Origin: Clostridia bacterium
GTDB lineage: Bacteria > Bacillota > Clostridia > Oscillospirales > RGIG577
DNA length: 52,521 nt
Assembly (NCBI GenBank): GCA_017405765.1
Contig: JAFQZS010000028.1
Location: forward strand, 1-52,521
Direction: 5' to 3'
Under the pieces are notes generated by a model. The model did not search any database, was not told the DNA's origin, and was given only the letters and a program-made list of their open reading frames with translations. Shown here one piece after another: positions 1 through 7,735 of the stretch; within the stretch, counting starts at the first letter, position 1; every line of letters starts with the position of its first letter. Position numbers and translations under genes: made by a program.

Positions 1-160
1 GATCCTGTAAGCTCTGCCAGCTCCCGTCGTATCGTTTCAACCAGCGATAGATGCTGTTGCGGCTAACATGGTATCGGTTTGCGGCTTTTGTTGCTCCGTT
101 CTTCTCTGAATACTTGATTACCTGTTGACGGAAATGCGCGCCAGATGCTAAACTGGTCAT
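1..160 (-). CDS. Transposase N-terminal part (IS481/IS3-like), cut by window start
   Basis: Reading leftward from an ATG at 158-160 gives about 53 residues that run off the window. They start MTSLASGAHFRQQVIKYSEK and contain the helix-turn-helix stretch AANRYHVSRNSIYRWLKRY, typical of the N-terminal DNA-binding domain of IS481/IS3-type integrase-like transposases. The DDE catalytic core would lie outside the window. A purine-rich GAAAGAG lies about 10 bases upstream of the start. Family assignment is by recognition of the domain; whether the rest of the transposase is intact cannot be judged. Confidence 0.75.
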   Translation of the reverse strand, partial: MTSLASGAHFRQQVIKYSEKNGATKAANRYHVSRNSIYRWLKRYDGSWQSLQD

Positions 161-262
161 GGAAATTCATCTCTTTCACGGTTGATTTGGTGTGGTAACT
201 TCATCATACCATGTTCGAGTTGAATTTCCATTCTCTTTTGTCACATATCATTTGTACCATAA
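161..262. mobile_element. Probable end of the insertion sequence
   Basis: The non-coding DNA between the transposase start and the ribosome-binding site of the next gene is most simply the outer end of the insertion sequence. The exact boundary, terminal inverted repeat and target duplication cannot be fixed because the other end is outside the window. The element therefore ends roughly 10-30 bases before the ribosome-binding site at 271-278, so the native promoter of the following gene has probably been displaced. Confidence 0.4.
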
Positions 263-289
263 CAACATTTTAAAGGAGTTTTCTTAAAA

Positions 290-727
290 ATGATGCTTTC
301 ACACGAACGCGTAAAAGAGCTGCTTTTTCAGCGCGATCCATTTCTTTGGGTAGATGAGGTAACACAATGCGAACCCGGCAAATATGCCGTTTCCGAAAAG
401 TATATGGATCCCGATCTTCCCATGTTCAAAGGGTACTGCCCGTCGGGCGCCGAGATACCTGCCGTAATACTCGTTGAGGCAATGTCTCAAACGGCAGGGA
501 TAGCAACTGCGCTTTTTTTCGAAAGCATGCAGACAAAAGCGGGTATCAGGCTTTTTGCCGGCATAGAGAACGCCCGTTTTTTTAAAAAAGCCTTCCCCGG
601 CTCTACTCTTACATTCAAATCGGTATTGCGCGACCCGCGCGCACGCTTCATATATGCCGACTGCGAGACGTATTGTGACGGCGAGCTTATTGCCCAGGCT
701 ACCGTGTCCTTTGCGTTCAAAAAATGA
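290..727 (+). CDS. FabZ-like hotdog protein with degraded active site
   Basis: This 145-residue protein aligns without gaps to the intact FabZ encoded just downstream over its first 70 residues and shares FLWVDEV, CEPGKYAV, FAGIENARF and RFIYADCE. FabZ (3-hydroxyacyl-ACP dehydratase) needs a His in GHFP and a Glu about 14 residues later. Here His49 is Tyr (GYCP), Phe50 is Cys, the following PG is PA, and His14 of the LPHRDP motif is Gln, while Glu63 in VEAM is kept. The fold is probably retained and dehydration lost. A good ribosome-binding site, AAAGGAG at 272-278, serves the ATG at 290. Possible roles are a non-catalytic partner of the neighbouring FabZ, a thioester-binding protein, or a decaying duplicate. 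The insertion sequence lies immediately upstream. Confidence 0.85.
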   Translation: MMLSHERVKELLFQRDPFLWVDEVTQCEPGKYAVSEKYMDPDLPMFKGYCPSGAEIPAVILVEAMSQTAGIATALFFESMQTKAGIRLFAGIENARFFKKAFPGSTLTFKSVLRDPRARFIYADCETYCDGELIAQATVSFAFKK

Positions 728-751
728 CGCCGAAAAAACGGCATTATTTGG

Positions 752-780
752 TTGACACACGTTCTATATTTTTATATAAT
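752..780 (+). promoter_or_regulatory. Sigma-A promoter for fabZ-acp
   Basis: A perfect TTGACA (752-757) and a perfect TATAAT (775-780) are separated by 17 bases. The promoter lies between the two FabZ-like genes, so the intact copy and the ACP gene can be transcribed independently of the degraded copy. Confidence 0.85.
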
Positions 781-820
781 GATACCAAATTGACGATTTA
801 TTAAAAGGAGATAGGATTTT

Positions 821-1261
821 ATGAAACTCGACAACGAACAAGTAAAAAAGCTGTTGCCTCACCGCGATCCTTTTCTCTGGGTCGATGAAGTGCTCGACTG
901 CGAGCCCGGCAAATATGCCGTTGCAACTAAATATATGTCTCCCGATCTTGCGCTCTACAAGGGGCATTTCCCCACCTTTCCGATAACGCCCGGCGTTATA
1001 ACGGTCGAAGCCATGGCACAGACCGCAGGAATCGCTACCGCGCTCTTAAACACGGGAGATGATCACGAGCCGCGCCTCGGTTTCTTCGCGGGCATCGAGA
1101 ACGCGCGCTTCAAAAGAAAGATAATGCCCGGAGATACCATGGTAATGAAATCAGTCGTGCGCGACCCGAACGCGCGCTTTGTTTACGCCGACTGCGAAGT
1201 GACAGTGAACGGAGAGCTTGCCGCAACGGCCACGATATCGTTCGTATTCGCAAAGCAATAA
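821..1261 (+). CDS. fabZ: 3-hydroxyacyl-[acyl-carrier-protein] dehydratase FabZ
   Basis: A 146-residue hotdog-fold dehydratase of type II fatty-acid synthesis, which removes water from 3-hydroxyacyl-ACP. The length is normal for the family. The LPHRDPFLWVDEV start, the catalytic His49 in GHFPTFPITPGV and Glu63 in VEAMAQTAG are all present. A ribosome-binding site AAAGGAGAT precedes the ATG, and a consensus promoter lies at 752-780. It sits between a degraded paralogue and an acyl carrier protein gene, with no other fab genes nearby. The trio may therefore serve a specialised acyl chain rather than being the main fab cluster, although a function in bulk lipid synthesis is equally possible. Confidence 0.9.
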   Translation: MKLDNEQVKKLLPHRDPFLWVDEVLDCEPGKYAVATKYMSPDLALYKGHFPTFPITPGVITVEAMAQTAGIATALLNTGDDHEPRLGFFAGIENARFKRKIMPGDTMVMKSVVRDPNARFVYADCEVTVNGELAATATISFVFAKQ

Positions 1262-1297
1262 GATAAAAAAATACATAAAGGAGATGATCTTTTTTTA

Positions 1298-1531
1298 ATG
1301 GACGACACGTATGACCGGCTATTGCCGCTTATAAGTATCGCGACAGGTATGGAATCCGATGAGATAACGCCTGCCTTAAGCTTTAAAAAAGACCTGCTTT
1401 TAGACTCGCTCGACGCCATTGAGTTTGCGATGGAGCTTGAATATGAAATGGGCGTAAAAATCGAGCGAGAGGATATGTCAAGCATTGTTACAGTAGGCGA
1501 TCTTATCAGGTATATCGACAATAAACAGTGA
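1298..1531 (+). CDS. acpP: Acyl carrier protein
   Basis: A 77-residue acidic helical protein with the phosphopantetheine attachment site in DLLLDSLDAIEF (Ser37), where the canonical form is LGxDSLDxVE. The family carries acyl intermediates as thioesters for fatty-acid or related synthases. It starts 36 bases after fabZ behind AAAGGAGATGATC and is followed by a terminator, so fabZ-acp form one short transcription unit. The motif departs slightly from housekeeping AcpP (Leu for Gly before Asp-Ser-Leu), so a dedicated carrier for the neighbouring FabZ proteins is possible. Confidence 0.9.
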   Translation: MDDTYDRLLPLISIATGMESDEITPALSFKKDLLLDSLDAIEFAMELEYEMGVKIEREDMSSIVTVGDLIRYIDNKQ

Positions 1532-1532
1532 A

Positions 1533-1570
1533 AATAACCTCTTCGGTACGACCGGAGAGGTTATTTTTTC
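1533..1570 (+). terminator. Intrinsic terminator after acp
   Basis: AATAACCTCTTCGGT pairs with ACCGGAGAGGTTATT (one G-U pair), followed by a T run. It lies directly after the acyl carrier protein stop codon. Confidence 0.85.
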
Positions 1571-1617
1571 GTTCGGTTTTATGATATGTCAAAAAATTCT
1601 CAAAACAGACCTTTATC

Positions 1618-2607
1618 TTACGGGAACATGCAGCGCATTATCTCGTCTTTCGTTATCGCGCCGAAGAAGGGGCGAAGATTCATCTGCGACAGTATCCCGT
1701 CCACGGTCTCTATGTCGTATTTTTGGCCCTCGAGTTTTTCTATCAGCGCGTCGAGGTCGTCCGTGGATAAAAAGTCGCCGTAGAAGCGTATTGATTGTAT
1801 CTTTCCGTCCTCGAGCATCATTCTTATGTCAACCTCGCCGCCTGCGAAGCGTTCGGCGTTCTTGAAATTCGACTCGGGCGACTCGCCGTAATTCCACGCC
1901 CAAGTTGCAAACTTTTCGTCTCTTATCTTTTTTATTGCGGCCTTGTCCTCGTCGGTAAGCTTATACTCCTTATATTCCTGACCTTCAAAAAGCTGCTTCT
2001 TCAATATCTCCTTAAAGCCCAGTACGTCAACGTCTTCTTTTATATATTCCTTTATGTTTGTAACGCGGCTTCTTACGGACTTATGCCCCTTGGACTGCAG
2101 CTTGCCCGGCTTCACGTTCAAGCATTTTGAAAGAATAGTCACGTCCACATCAAACATGAGCGTACCGTGGAACAAAAGCTTATCCTTATGGATGCGCTGT
2201 GCCAGTCCCGAAAATTTTCTGCCGTCTATCGTTATGTCGTTTCTTCCCTTAACTTCGGCGTTTATGCCGAGCTCGGAGAGCGCCTTTACAACGGGAAGCA
2301 CAAAGAAGTTAATGTCGTCAAGCTTTGAGCTGTCCTTTAAATCTATGAAAAGCGAAAAATTAAGGTTGTTAAGATCGTGGTAGACCGCGCCTCCGCCGGT
2401 AACTCTTCGGCACACCTTTATATCATGCTCGTCAACGTATGCGGCGTTTACCTCTTCAAATGCATTCTGGTTCTTGCCTATGATTATGGCGTTGTCGTTT
2501 CGCCACAGCGTAAGTATATCCTCTCCCAAATCGAGCTTTGTCAGGATATACTCGTCGCAGGCCATGTTATAATAAGGGTCTACAGAGGTGTTTTCAATAT
2601 AGATCAT
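1618..2607 (-). CDS. lplA: Lipoate-protein ligase A
   Basis: This 329-residue enzyme activates lipoate with ATP and attaches it to lipoyl domains of 2-oxoacid dehydrogenases or the glycine cleavage H protein. The N-terminal catalytic domain has the signature RRVTGGGAVYHD (about 67-78) and the conserved Lys131 in GRKFSGLAQR. A C-terminal accessory domain follows from about residue 250, so it is a full-length two-domain LplA. AAAGGAGG precedes the ATG at 2605-2607. It stands alone and convergent to the acp gene. No lipoyl-bearing protein is encoded in the window; the E2-like protein at 12.5 kb has no lipoyl domain. Confidence 0.92.
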   Translation of the reverse strand: MIYIENTSVDPYYNMACDEYILTKLDLGEDILTLWRNDNAIIIGKNQNAFEEVNAAYVDEHDIKVCRRVTGGGAVYHDLNNLNFSLFIDLKDSSKLDDINFFVLPVVKALSELGINAEVKGRNDITIDGRKFSGLAQRIHKDKLLFHGTLMFDVDVTILSKCLNVKPGKLQSKGHKSVRSRVTNIKEYIKEDVDVLGFKEILKKQLFEGQEYKEYKLTDEDKAAIKKIRDEKFATWAWNYGESPESNFKNAERFAGGEVDIRMMLEDGKIQSIRFYGDFLSTDDLDALIEKLEGQKYDIETVDGILSQMNLRPFFGAITKDEIMRCMFP

Positions 2608-2708
2608 CTTCTTTGCCTCCTTTAGATTATACTGTTTTTACTTTAAACTTTTAATGCCTACTATGTCAATAAGAAAAAACATAAATTCTAAAAAGAAGCG
2701 TTATTTTT

Positions 2709-3341
2709 TTATTCGCTGCCGATTTCGTTTATTATATCTACCACCTTTAACCTAAGCTCATACCTTACGCTCGATTGCGGATCGGTTATCATCATAAATG
2801 CGCCCTCGCTCAGATTATCCTTAAGATACTCCTTGCTTTCCTTCGCTTCGACTGCCCCGCCGCAAAGCGGCGGAAACATTACGCACCAGAAATTTTGTCC
2901 CTCTCCGCGTCCTATAACAACCTTAAGCGCATCATAACGTCCCGCAGGAAGCGTGACGCCGTTATACTCGCGCGTTGGAAAATCAGCGCGTTCAAAGCAT
3001 GCATGAGCCGTATAATCGTATCCGAGCGCGGATATGGTGTCGTTTGCCAAGCGCTCTATATCTGACAAATGTTCCTTGACAAGCGCCACAAACTCACCCT
3101 TATTCTTTGCGCTGCCCGCTATGCGCTGCGTCTCGGTCAATATCGTATCGCGCACCTTAAGCTTTACAAACTGGTCGTCTTCTCTGTCGCTTTCGGCAAC
3201 GACATGAAGCCGTAGGACAGTATCGGCAACCGAAGAAAGATCGCATGAAAGCGCAAATGCATCGAACGCCGCCGCGGCAGCAAGACCTATAATAAGCGCC
3301 GGGAGTATCAGCCTTTTATTTAACTTTGATCTGTTTTTCAT
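2709..3341 (-). CDS. spoIIR: Stage II sporulation protein R
   Basis: A 210-residue exported signalling protein. In Bacillus, SpoIIR is made in the forespore under sigma-F and triggers SpoIIGA to cleave pro-sigma-E in the mother cell. The sequence has an N-terminal membrane/signal segment (about 11-30) and the family stretch VLRLHVVAESD followed by DDQFVKLKVRD. Length is typical. GGAGGTCACT precedes the ATG. It lies downstream of ispE on the same strand but behind the terminator at 3365-3404, leaving only about 24 bases before its start codon. A separate, probably sigma-F, promoter must overlap the end of ispE or the hairpin; I could not identify it. Confidence 0.9.
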   Translation of the reverse strand: MKNRSKLNKRLILPALIIGLAAAAAFDAFALSCDLSSVADTVLRLHVVAESDREDDQFVKLKVRDTILTETQRIAGSAKNKGEFVALVKEHLSDIERLANDTISALGYDYTAHACFERADFPTREYNGVTLPAGRYDALKVVIGRGEGQNFWCVMFPPLCGGAVEAKESKEYLKDNLSEGAFMMITDPQSSVRYELRLKVVDIINEIGSE

Positions 3342-3364
3342 AGTGACCTCCGTATGTTGAAAAA

Positions 3365-3404
3365 TAAAAAAAGCGCGCCCACGGCTATTTTGGACACGCT
3401 TTTA
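3365..3404 (-). terminator. Terminator between ispE and spoIIR
   Basis: On the minus strand AAAAGCGTGTCC pairs imperfectly with GGGCGCGCTTTT and is followed by a T run. It ends just upstream of the spoIIR ribosome-binding site. Confidence 0.65.
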
Positions 3405-3418
3405 AAAAAATATTCAAT

Positions 3419-4288
3419 TTACGGTCGTTTTTTCTTGTGAGGTACTATGAATACGTCGTTTACAAGCTTTTTAAGTTCGGCGGCGCACTCTTCGGCTTTC
3501 TTTTCATTGTCGAATATCGAAAAAACGGATGGACCGCTTCCGCTCATAGCTGCGCCCATCGCTCCGCAGTCGAGCATTATGCTTTCCAATTCTCTTATTA
3601 TCTTGTGATTTGACGAGGTAATAGGCTCAAATACGTTAAGCATGCGCCTTGCCACGCCGCCCAAATCGCCTTTTTTAAGCGCTTCCTTCATTCCGGCTGT
3701 ATCGGGTCGGTATTTCACGCGGCTTAGATCAAGCTTTCCGAAAACGAATTTCGTCGATACGGCCACGTCAGGATGCGCTATAATAAACGTACAGTCCGGC
3801 AATTCGGGAAGCGGAGTCAATATCTCGCCTATGCCCTCTGCAAGCGCCGTGCCGCCCACGATGCAATACGGAACATCGGCTCCAAGCGTTTTTCCTATTC
3901 GGCAAAGCTCTTCTTTTGATATATTCGTTTCATACAGCGCATTCAGTGCCTTTAATACGCCTGCGGCGTCGGTCGAACCTCCGGCCAGGCCTGCCGCGAC
4001 CGGTATTCGCTTATGTATCTTTATATCAACGCCCTGAGGCTCGATACCTGAGAACTTATAAAAGGCGACGGCCGCGCGCACGGCAAGATTTCTCTCGTCC
4101 GTAGGCAAAAACTCGATAGACGTCGAAAGCTTTATTTTTCCTGTATCGGTTTTTTCCACGCTTATCGTATCATACAGATCAACATCCTGCATCACCATAA
4201 GCATATCATGGTAATTGTCTTCGCGCCGTCTTAAAACATCAAGCGACAGATTAAGCTTGGCCTTGGCGTCAATTACTATACGTTCCAT
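3419..4288 (-). CDS. ispE: 4-diphosphocytidyl-2-C-methyl-D-erythritol kinase
   Basis: A 289-residue GHMP-family kinase of the non-mevalonate isoprenoid pathway, phosphorylating CDP-methylerythritol. Visible motifs are the N-terminal AKAKLNLSLDV with catalytic Lys10, the ATP loop PVAAGLAGGSTDAAG (about 97-110), LGADVPY with the catalytic Asp137, and the C-terminal AMSGSGPSVF. Length and motif order match IspE. It is followed by a terminator and preceded closely by the aminotransferase gene, whose stop is 16 bases from its start, so co-transcription from that side is likely. Confidence 0.95.
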   Translation of the reverse strand: MERIVIDAKAKLNLSLDVLRRREDNYHDMLMVMQDVDLYDTISVEKTDTGKIKLSTSIEFLPTDERNLAVRAAVAFYKFSGIEPQGVDIKIHKRIPVAAGLAGGSTDAAGVLKALNALYETNISKEELCRIGKTLGADVPYCIVGGTALAEGIGEILTPLPELPDCTFIIAHPDVAVSTKFVFGKLDLSRVKYRPDTAGMKEALKKGDLGGVARRMLNVFEPITSSNHKIIRELESIMLDCGAMGAAMSGSGPSVFSIFDNEKKAEECAAELKKLVNDVFIVPHKKKRP

Positions 4289-4303
4289 AGTTCCTCCGGC
4301 TTT

Positions 4304-5470
4304 TTAAAGTTTCCCTAAAAAGTGTTCTATGCGATCAAGCGACTCCTTAATATGCTCAACGGAATAAGCATAGCAGCATCTTATATGGCCCTCTCCGCTC
4401 TCTCCGAACGCATTGCCCGGCACGACGGCCACCTTTTCTTCTCTGAGAAGTCGCTCGGCAAATTCTTCGCTTGAAAGTCCCGTAGATTTTATCGAAGGAA
4501 ATACGTAAAACGCACCTCTGGGTTCAAAGCATTTAAGACCCATCTTATTGAAGCGCTCATGCATGAGCTTTCTTCTCATATTGTACTGTCCGCACATGTA
4601 CTCTATATCCTTGTCGCCTTCCTTTAGCGCCTGTACTGCGGCATACTGGCTTACGGTCGGCGCGCTCATTATCGCGTACTGGTGTATCTTCGTCACCTGC
4701 TCAAGTATCGGCGCGGGGCCGCATACGAAGCCTATTCTCCAGCCTGTCATGGCGTGAGATTTTGAAAGGCCGTTTATAACTACCGTACGTTCCCACATGC
4801 CGTCTATCGAAGCAATGGACGTATGCTTCATGCCGTAAGTAAGCTCGGCGTATATCTCGTCGGAAAGTACCAGTATGTCGGTGCCTCTCAACACCTCGGC
4901 TATCTCCTCAAGGTCCTTCTTTTCCATTATGCCGCCCGTCGGATTGTTCGGAAACGGCAGTATGAGAAGCTTCGTCTTGGAAGTTATCTTCTCTTTAAGC
5001 TGGCTTGCCGTCAGCTTGAACTCGTCCTCTGCCTTCGTCTCTATCGGCACGGGAACGCCGCCCATCAAAAGCACGCAGGGCTGATAGCACACAAACGACG
5101 GCTCCGGAATGAGCACCTCGTCGCCCGGCTCAACGAGCGCGCGTATCGTATTGTCGATGCCCTCGCTTCCTCCTACGGTAACGAGCACCTCGCTTTCGGG
5201 CTTATAAGTAAGGCCGTATCTGCGGCTTAAATATGCCGCAGCCTCGGTGCGAAGCTCCAAGAGTCCCCAGTTCGACGTATAATACGTTTTGCCGTCCTGA
5301 AGCGACTGTATGCCCGCGTCTCTTATGTGCCACGGCGTTACGAAGTCGGGCTCGCCAACGCCGAGAGATATCGCGTCCTTCATAACGGCAACTATGTCGA
5401 AAAACTTGCGTATGCCAGAAGGCTTTATCTGCTTTACCTTTTGCGACAAAAGTCTGTCATAATCCATCAT
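4304..5470 (-). CDS. PLP-dependent class I/II aminotransferase
   Basis: A 388-residue fold-type I aminotransferase. It has GVGEPDF near the N-terminus, the NNPTGG loop, LSDEIYAELTY with the cofactor-binding Asp and Tyr, and the PLP Lys in SKSHAMTGWRIGF. It belongs to the AspC/PatA-like group acting on aspartate, aromatic or N-acetyl-diaminopimelate-type substrates; the substrate cannot be fixed from sequence. Its ATG overlaps the stop of the Lrp/AsnC regulator gene (ATGATGA), so the two are translationally coupled and the regulator probably responds to an amino acid linked to this enzyme. Confidence 0.9.
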   Translation of the reverse strand: MMDYDRLLSQKVKQIKPSGIRKFFDIVAVMKDAISLGVGEPDFVTPWHIRDAGIQSLQDGKTYYTSNWGLLELRTEAAAYLSRRYGLTYKPESEVLVTVGGSEGIDNTIRALVEPGDEVLIPEPSFVCYQPCVLLMGGVPVPIETKAEDEFKLTASQLKEKITSKTKLLILPFPNNPTGGIMEKKDLEEIAEVLRGTDILVLSDEIYAELTYGMKHTSIASIDGMWERTVVINGLSKSHAMTGWRIGFVCGPAPILEQVTKIHQYAIMSAPTVSQYAAVQALKEGDKDIEYMCGQYNMRRKLMHERFNKMGLKCFEPRGAFYVFPSIKSTGLSSEEFAERLLREEKVAVVPGNAFGESGEGHIRCCYAYSVEHIKESLDRIEHFLGKL

Positions 5471-5946
5471 AAACCTATTACCTCTCTTTCATCGTCGGAT
5501 TCTCTGCCGAAAATCACACCGTTCTCTTTATACTTCTTTAATACGAAGCTCGTCGAAGTGCTCACGACGGCTTCCATCGGGGCAAGCTTCGTTGAAACGA
5601 ACATCGCCACTTCCTTCATGGTCCTGCCGCGTATAAGCACCATAATGTCAAACGAACCCGACATAAGGTAAACGCTCTCCACTTCGGGATAAGCGTATAT
5701 GCGCTTTGCTATTTTATCAAATCCCTCGCCGTACTGCGGCGTAACTTTAAGCTCGATCATGGCGACGGTAGACTCGTTTTTTGTTTTATCCCAGTCGATG
5801 CACGCCTTATAACCTACGATCACGCCCGTTTTCTCGTATTCCTCACGGGCTCGCGCGACCTCGCTCTCGTTTAAAGAAAGCATTGTCGCTATCTCCTTAT
5901 CGGTCATGCGGCCGTCTTCTTCCAAAATCTTTAAAATTCGTTCCAT
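5467..5946 (-). CDS. Lrp/AsnC-family transcriptional regulator
   Basis: A 159-residue protein with an N-terminal winged helix-turn-helix (about 1-55; DGRMTDKEIATMLSLNESEV) and a C-terminal RAM/ACT-like ligand domain (about 65-145; MIELKVTPQYGEGFDKIA, VYLMSGSFDIMVLIRG). Such proteins sense amino acids and form octamers. The N-terminus is short, and the gene is the first of an operon with the aminotransferase. GGGAG lies 7 bases before the ATG. A GC-rich inverted segment (GCCGGCGGCG) is visible 40-70 bases upstream but no clear promoter. Confidence 0.9.
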   Translation of the reverse strand: MERILKILEEDGRMTDKEIATMLSLNESEVARAREEYEKTGVIVGYKACIDWDKTKNESTVAMIELKVTPQYGEGFDKIAKRIYAYPEVESVYLMSGSFDIMVLIRGRTMKEVAMFVSTKLAPMEAVVSTSTSFVLKKYKENGVIFGRESDDEREVIGL

Positions 5947-6068
5947 GATCTTACTCCCTGTCTCCGGCGGTATATATTTTACCCGTATAACGCTCGCCGC
6001 CGGCCGCGTTTGGGTTTTTAATAAATACTATCTTTTTATTTTACATTTTACGCACTTATTTGTAAATA

Positions 6069-6869
6069 CTATTCCTCTATTTTTACAAAAGAGGGCTTTC
6101 TTTGTTCAAATACAGTAACATACTCAAATCCGGCTTCAAGTATCATTCTTGCGGCGTCGTCTATACCTGACCCCACATGCGCTCTTTTATGCGCGTCGCT
6201 GCCGGTCGTTATTATCTCTCCGCCAAGCTCGCGGTAGCGCTTTATTATATCGAACGGAGGCATCGTATCTCCCAGAACGTTATTGAGTCCCGATGTGTTT
6301 ACCTCTATTCCGCGGCCTCTCTCAATTACTGTTTTAAGTATCGCGTCTATCTCTTCAGAATAGGCGTTTATATCTATCGTATATCCGTCGCGCTTTATAT
6401 AGCGAAGAGGATATGTTATATGTCCCAGCACGTCATAATCCGAAACAGCCGCAAGCGTGTGAAGCTCCTTTAAATATTCTTCAAAAAGGCTTTTGCTGTT
6501 TTTTTCATCATATTCCACGAAATAAAGATCAAGATCGTTTTTCAGATTATGCACCGAGCCTATTATAAAGTCGAGATTTGTACGCGCAGAGAAAAGCTTG
6601 CAAAGCTCAGGTTCAAAATGCATCTGTCCCAATTCAACGCCGTATAAGATCTTTATCTTGTCGCCGTATTTTTTCCTCGCTTCGATTATCTCGCCTTCGC
6701 TTTTTTCAAAATCATATGCCATGGGCGTTCTAAGGTCGGAGCATTCGTAATGATCCGTAACGGCAAGCTCCTTTATACCGCGCTCAACGGCGCGGCTCAC
6801 TATTTTATCGACCGAGATATATCCGTCAAAGCTGTTGTGCGAATGTGTATGGTAATCTATAAGATACAT
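6069..6869 (-). CDS. PHP-domain histidinol-phosphatase-type phosphoesterase
   Basis: A 266-residue metal-dependent phosphoesterase. The four PHP motifs are visible: HTHSHNSFDG at the N-terminus (His7, His9), TDHYE, GSVHN with GHITYP, and TGSDAH near the C-terminus. This matches the HisK/HisJ branch that dephosphorylates histidinol phosphate, but no his genes are near, so another phosphate ester substrate is possible. I start at the ATG at 6867-6869, which has GGAGG at 6877-6881 and begins directly with the PHP motif. An upstream GTG would add 15 residues without a binding site. Confidence 0.85.
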   Translation of the reverse strand: MYLIDYHTHSHNSFDGYISVDKIVSRAVERGIKELAVTDHYECSDLRTPMAYDFEKSEGEIIEARKKYGDKIKILYGVELGQMHFEPELCKLFSARTNLDFIIGSVHNLKNDLDLYFVEYDEKNSKSLFEEYLKELHTLAAVSDYDVLGHITYPLRYIKRDGYTIDINAYSEEIDAILKTVIERGRGIEVNTSGLNNVLGDTMPPFDIIKRYRELGGEIITTGSDAHKRAHVGSGIDDAARMILEAGFEYVTVFEQRKPSFVKIEE

Positions 6870-6986
6870 TCGTTTCCCTCCGAAATAATATATGCTGACA
6901 ATATTATAAATCACTTTGCATCAGATGTAAAATCATTTTGCCCGTGCATTATGTAAGCCAAAGCCGCCTGTAATATCTAACATAGA

Positions 6987-7508
6987 TCAGGTATCTTCGA
7001 TTATCACATACATCGTATCGGTATCACTGTCGTACAATGCCAGAGTAAAATTATATGACGAACGCGCAAGCAGATCCGTATCGTCGGATGCGTTTGTACT
7101 CTTTGAATGACGGTCCTCAAAATAATAATATCCGTTTTCAACATGCGGTACCGTTTGTGTAATACCCGCGCTTTCAAAGTCTATAAGCGGCATTATCATA
7201 TATTGACCGCTGCCGTCCGAAAAGCCGTAGAGCGCCGTTTTTAGAGTATCGGAAAGCGGCAGGGACTTCCATTTTTCGTTTTCCGCTATGCCGCTTTGCG
7301 GCTCGTCGAAGCGTATCACGGCCAAAAGCGTGCCGTCGCCGTGAAATCCGCCGTGGGTGTCCTCCTGTGAAATATTGCCGTTTGAAAGCTGTACTCCCGC
7401 TTCGTCAGCAAACGACTGAAGCGTGTTCTTCGCGGTGCATCCGTTCAAAAGAAACGCGGCCGCGCATATCACGGCCAAAAGCGCACATGTCAAAGCTTTA
7501 TTATTCAT
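6987..7508 (-). CDS. Putative lipoprotein of unknown function
   Basis: A 173-residue protein starting MNNKALTCALLAVICAAAFL with a lipobox LNGC, so it is probably lipidated and held at the outer face of the membrane. The mature part has no motif I recognise. Its start overlaps the end of the XRE regulator gene by 8 bases, with AGAAGGA just upstream of the ATG at 7506-7508. It is the third gene of a DUF2975/XRE/lipoprotein operon. The ATG at 7508 is preferred because it begins the signal peptide. Confidence 0.75.
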   Translation of the reverse strand: MNNKALTCALLAVICAAAFLLNGCTAKNTLQSFADEAGVQLSNGNISQEDTHGGFHGDGTLLAVIRFDEPQSGIAENEKWKSLPLSDTLKTALYGFSDGSGQYMIMPLIDFESAGITQTVPHVENGYYYFEDRHSKSTNASDDTDLLARSSYNFTLALYDSDTDTMYVIIEDT

Positions 7509-7725
7509 TTGTATCCTTCTTTCTGTATTCCAAAAGGTCCCCGGGCTGACAATCGAGCGCCTCGCATAGCTTGGCAAGCGTAGACACCTTTATTGCCTTC
7601 GCCTTCCCGTTTTTCAGTATGGAAATATTGGCTATCGTTATGCCCACCTTCTGCGAAAGCTCCGTCACGCTCATTTTTCGTTTTGCAAGCATTACGTCTA
7701 TATTGAAAATGATATCTTCTTCCAT
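7501..7725 (-). CDS. Small XRE-family regulator (YozG-like)
   Basis: A 74-residue helix-turn-helix protein: IFNIDVMLAKRKMSVTELS, then KVGITIANISILKNGKAKAI and LAKLCEALDCQPGDLLEY. This is the compact Cro/C1-type repressor commonly paired with a DUF2975 membrane protein (compare YoaS/YozG of Bacillus). It begins 10 bases after the DUF2975 gene behind AGGGAGA. It probably controls its own operon through the palindrome at 8253-8266, which overlaps the promoter -10. Confidence 0.88.
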   Translation of the reverse strand: MEEDIIFNIDVMLAKRKMSVTELSQKVGITIANISILKNGKAKAIKVSTLAKLCEALDCQPGDLLEYRKKDTNE

Positions 7726-7735
7726 TGCACTCTCC

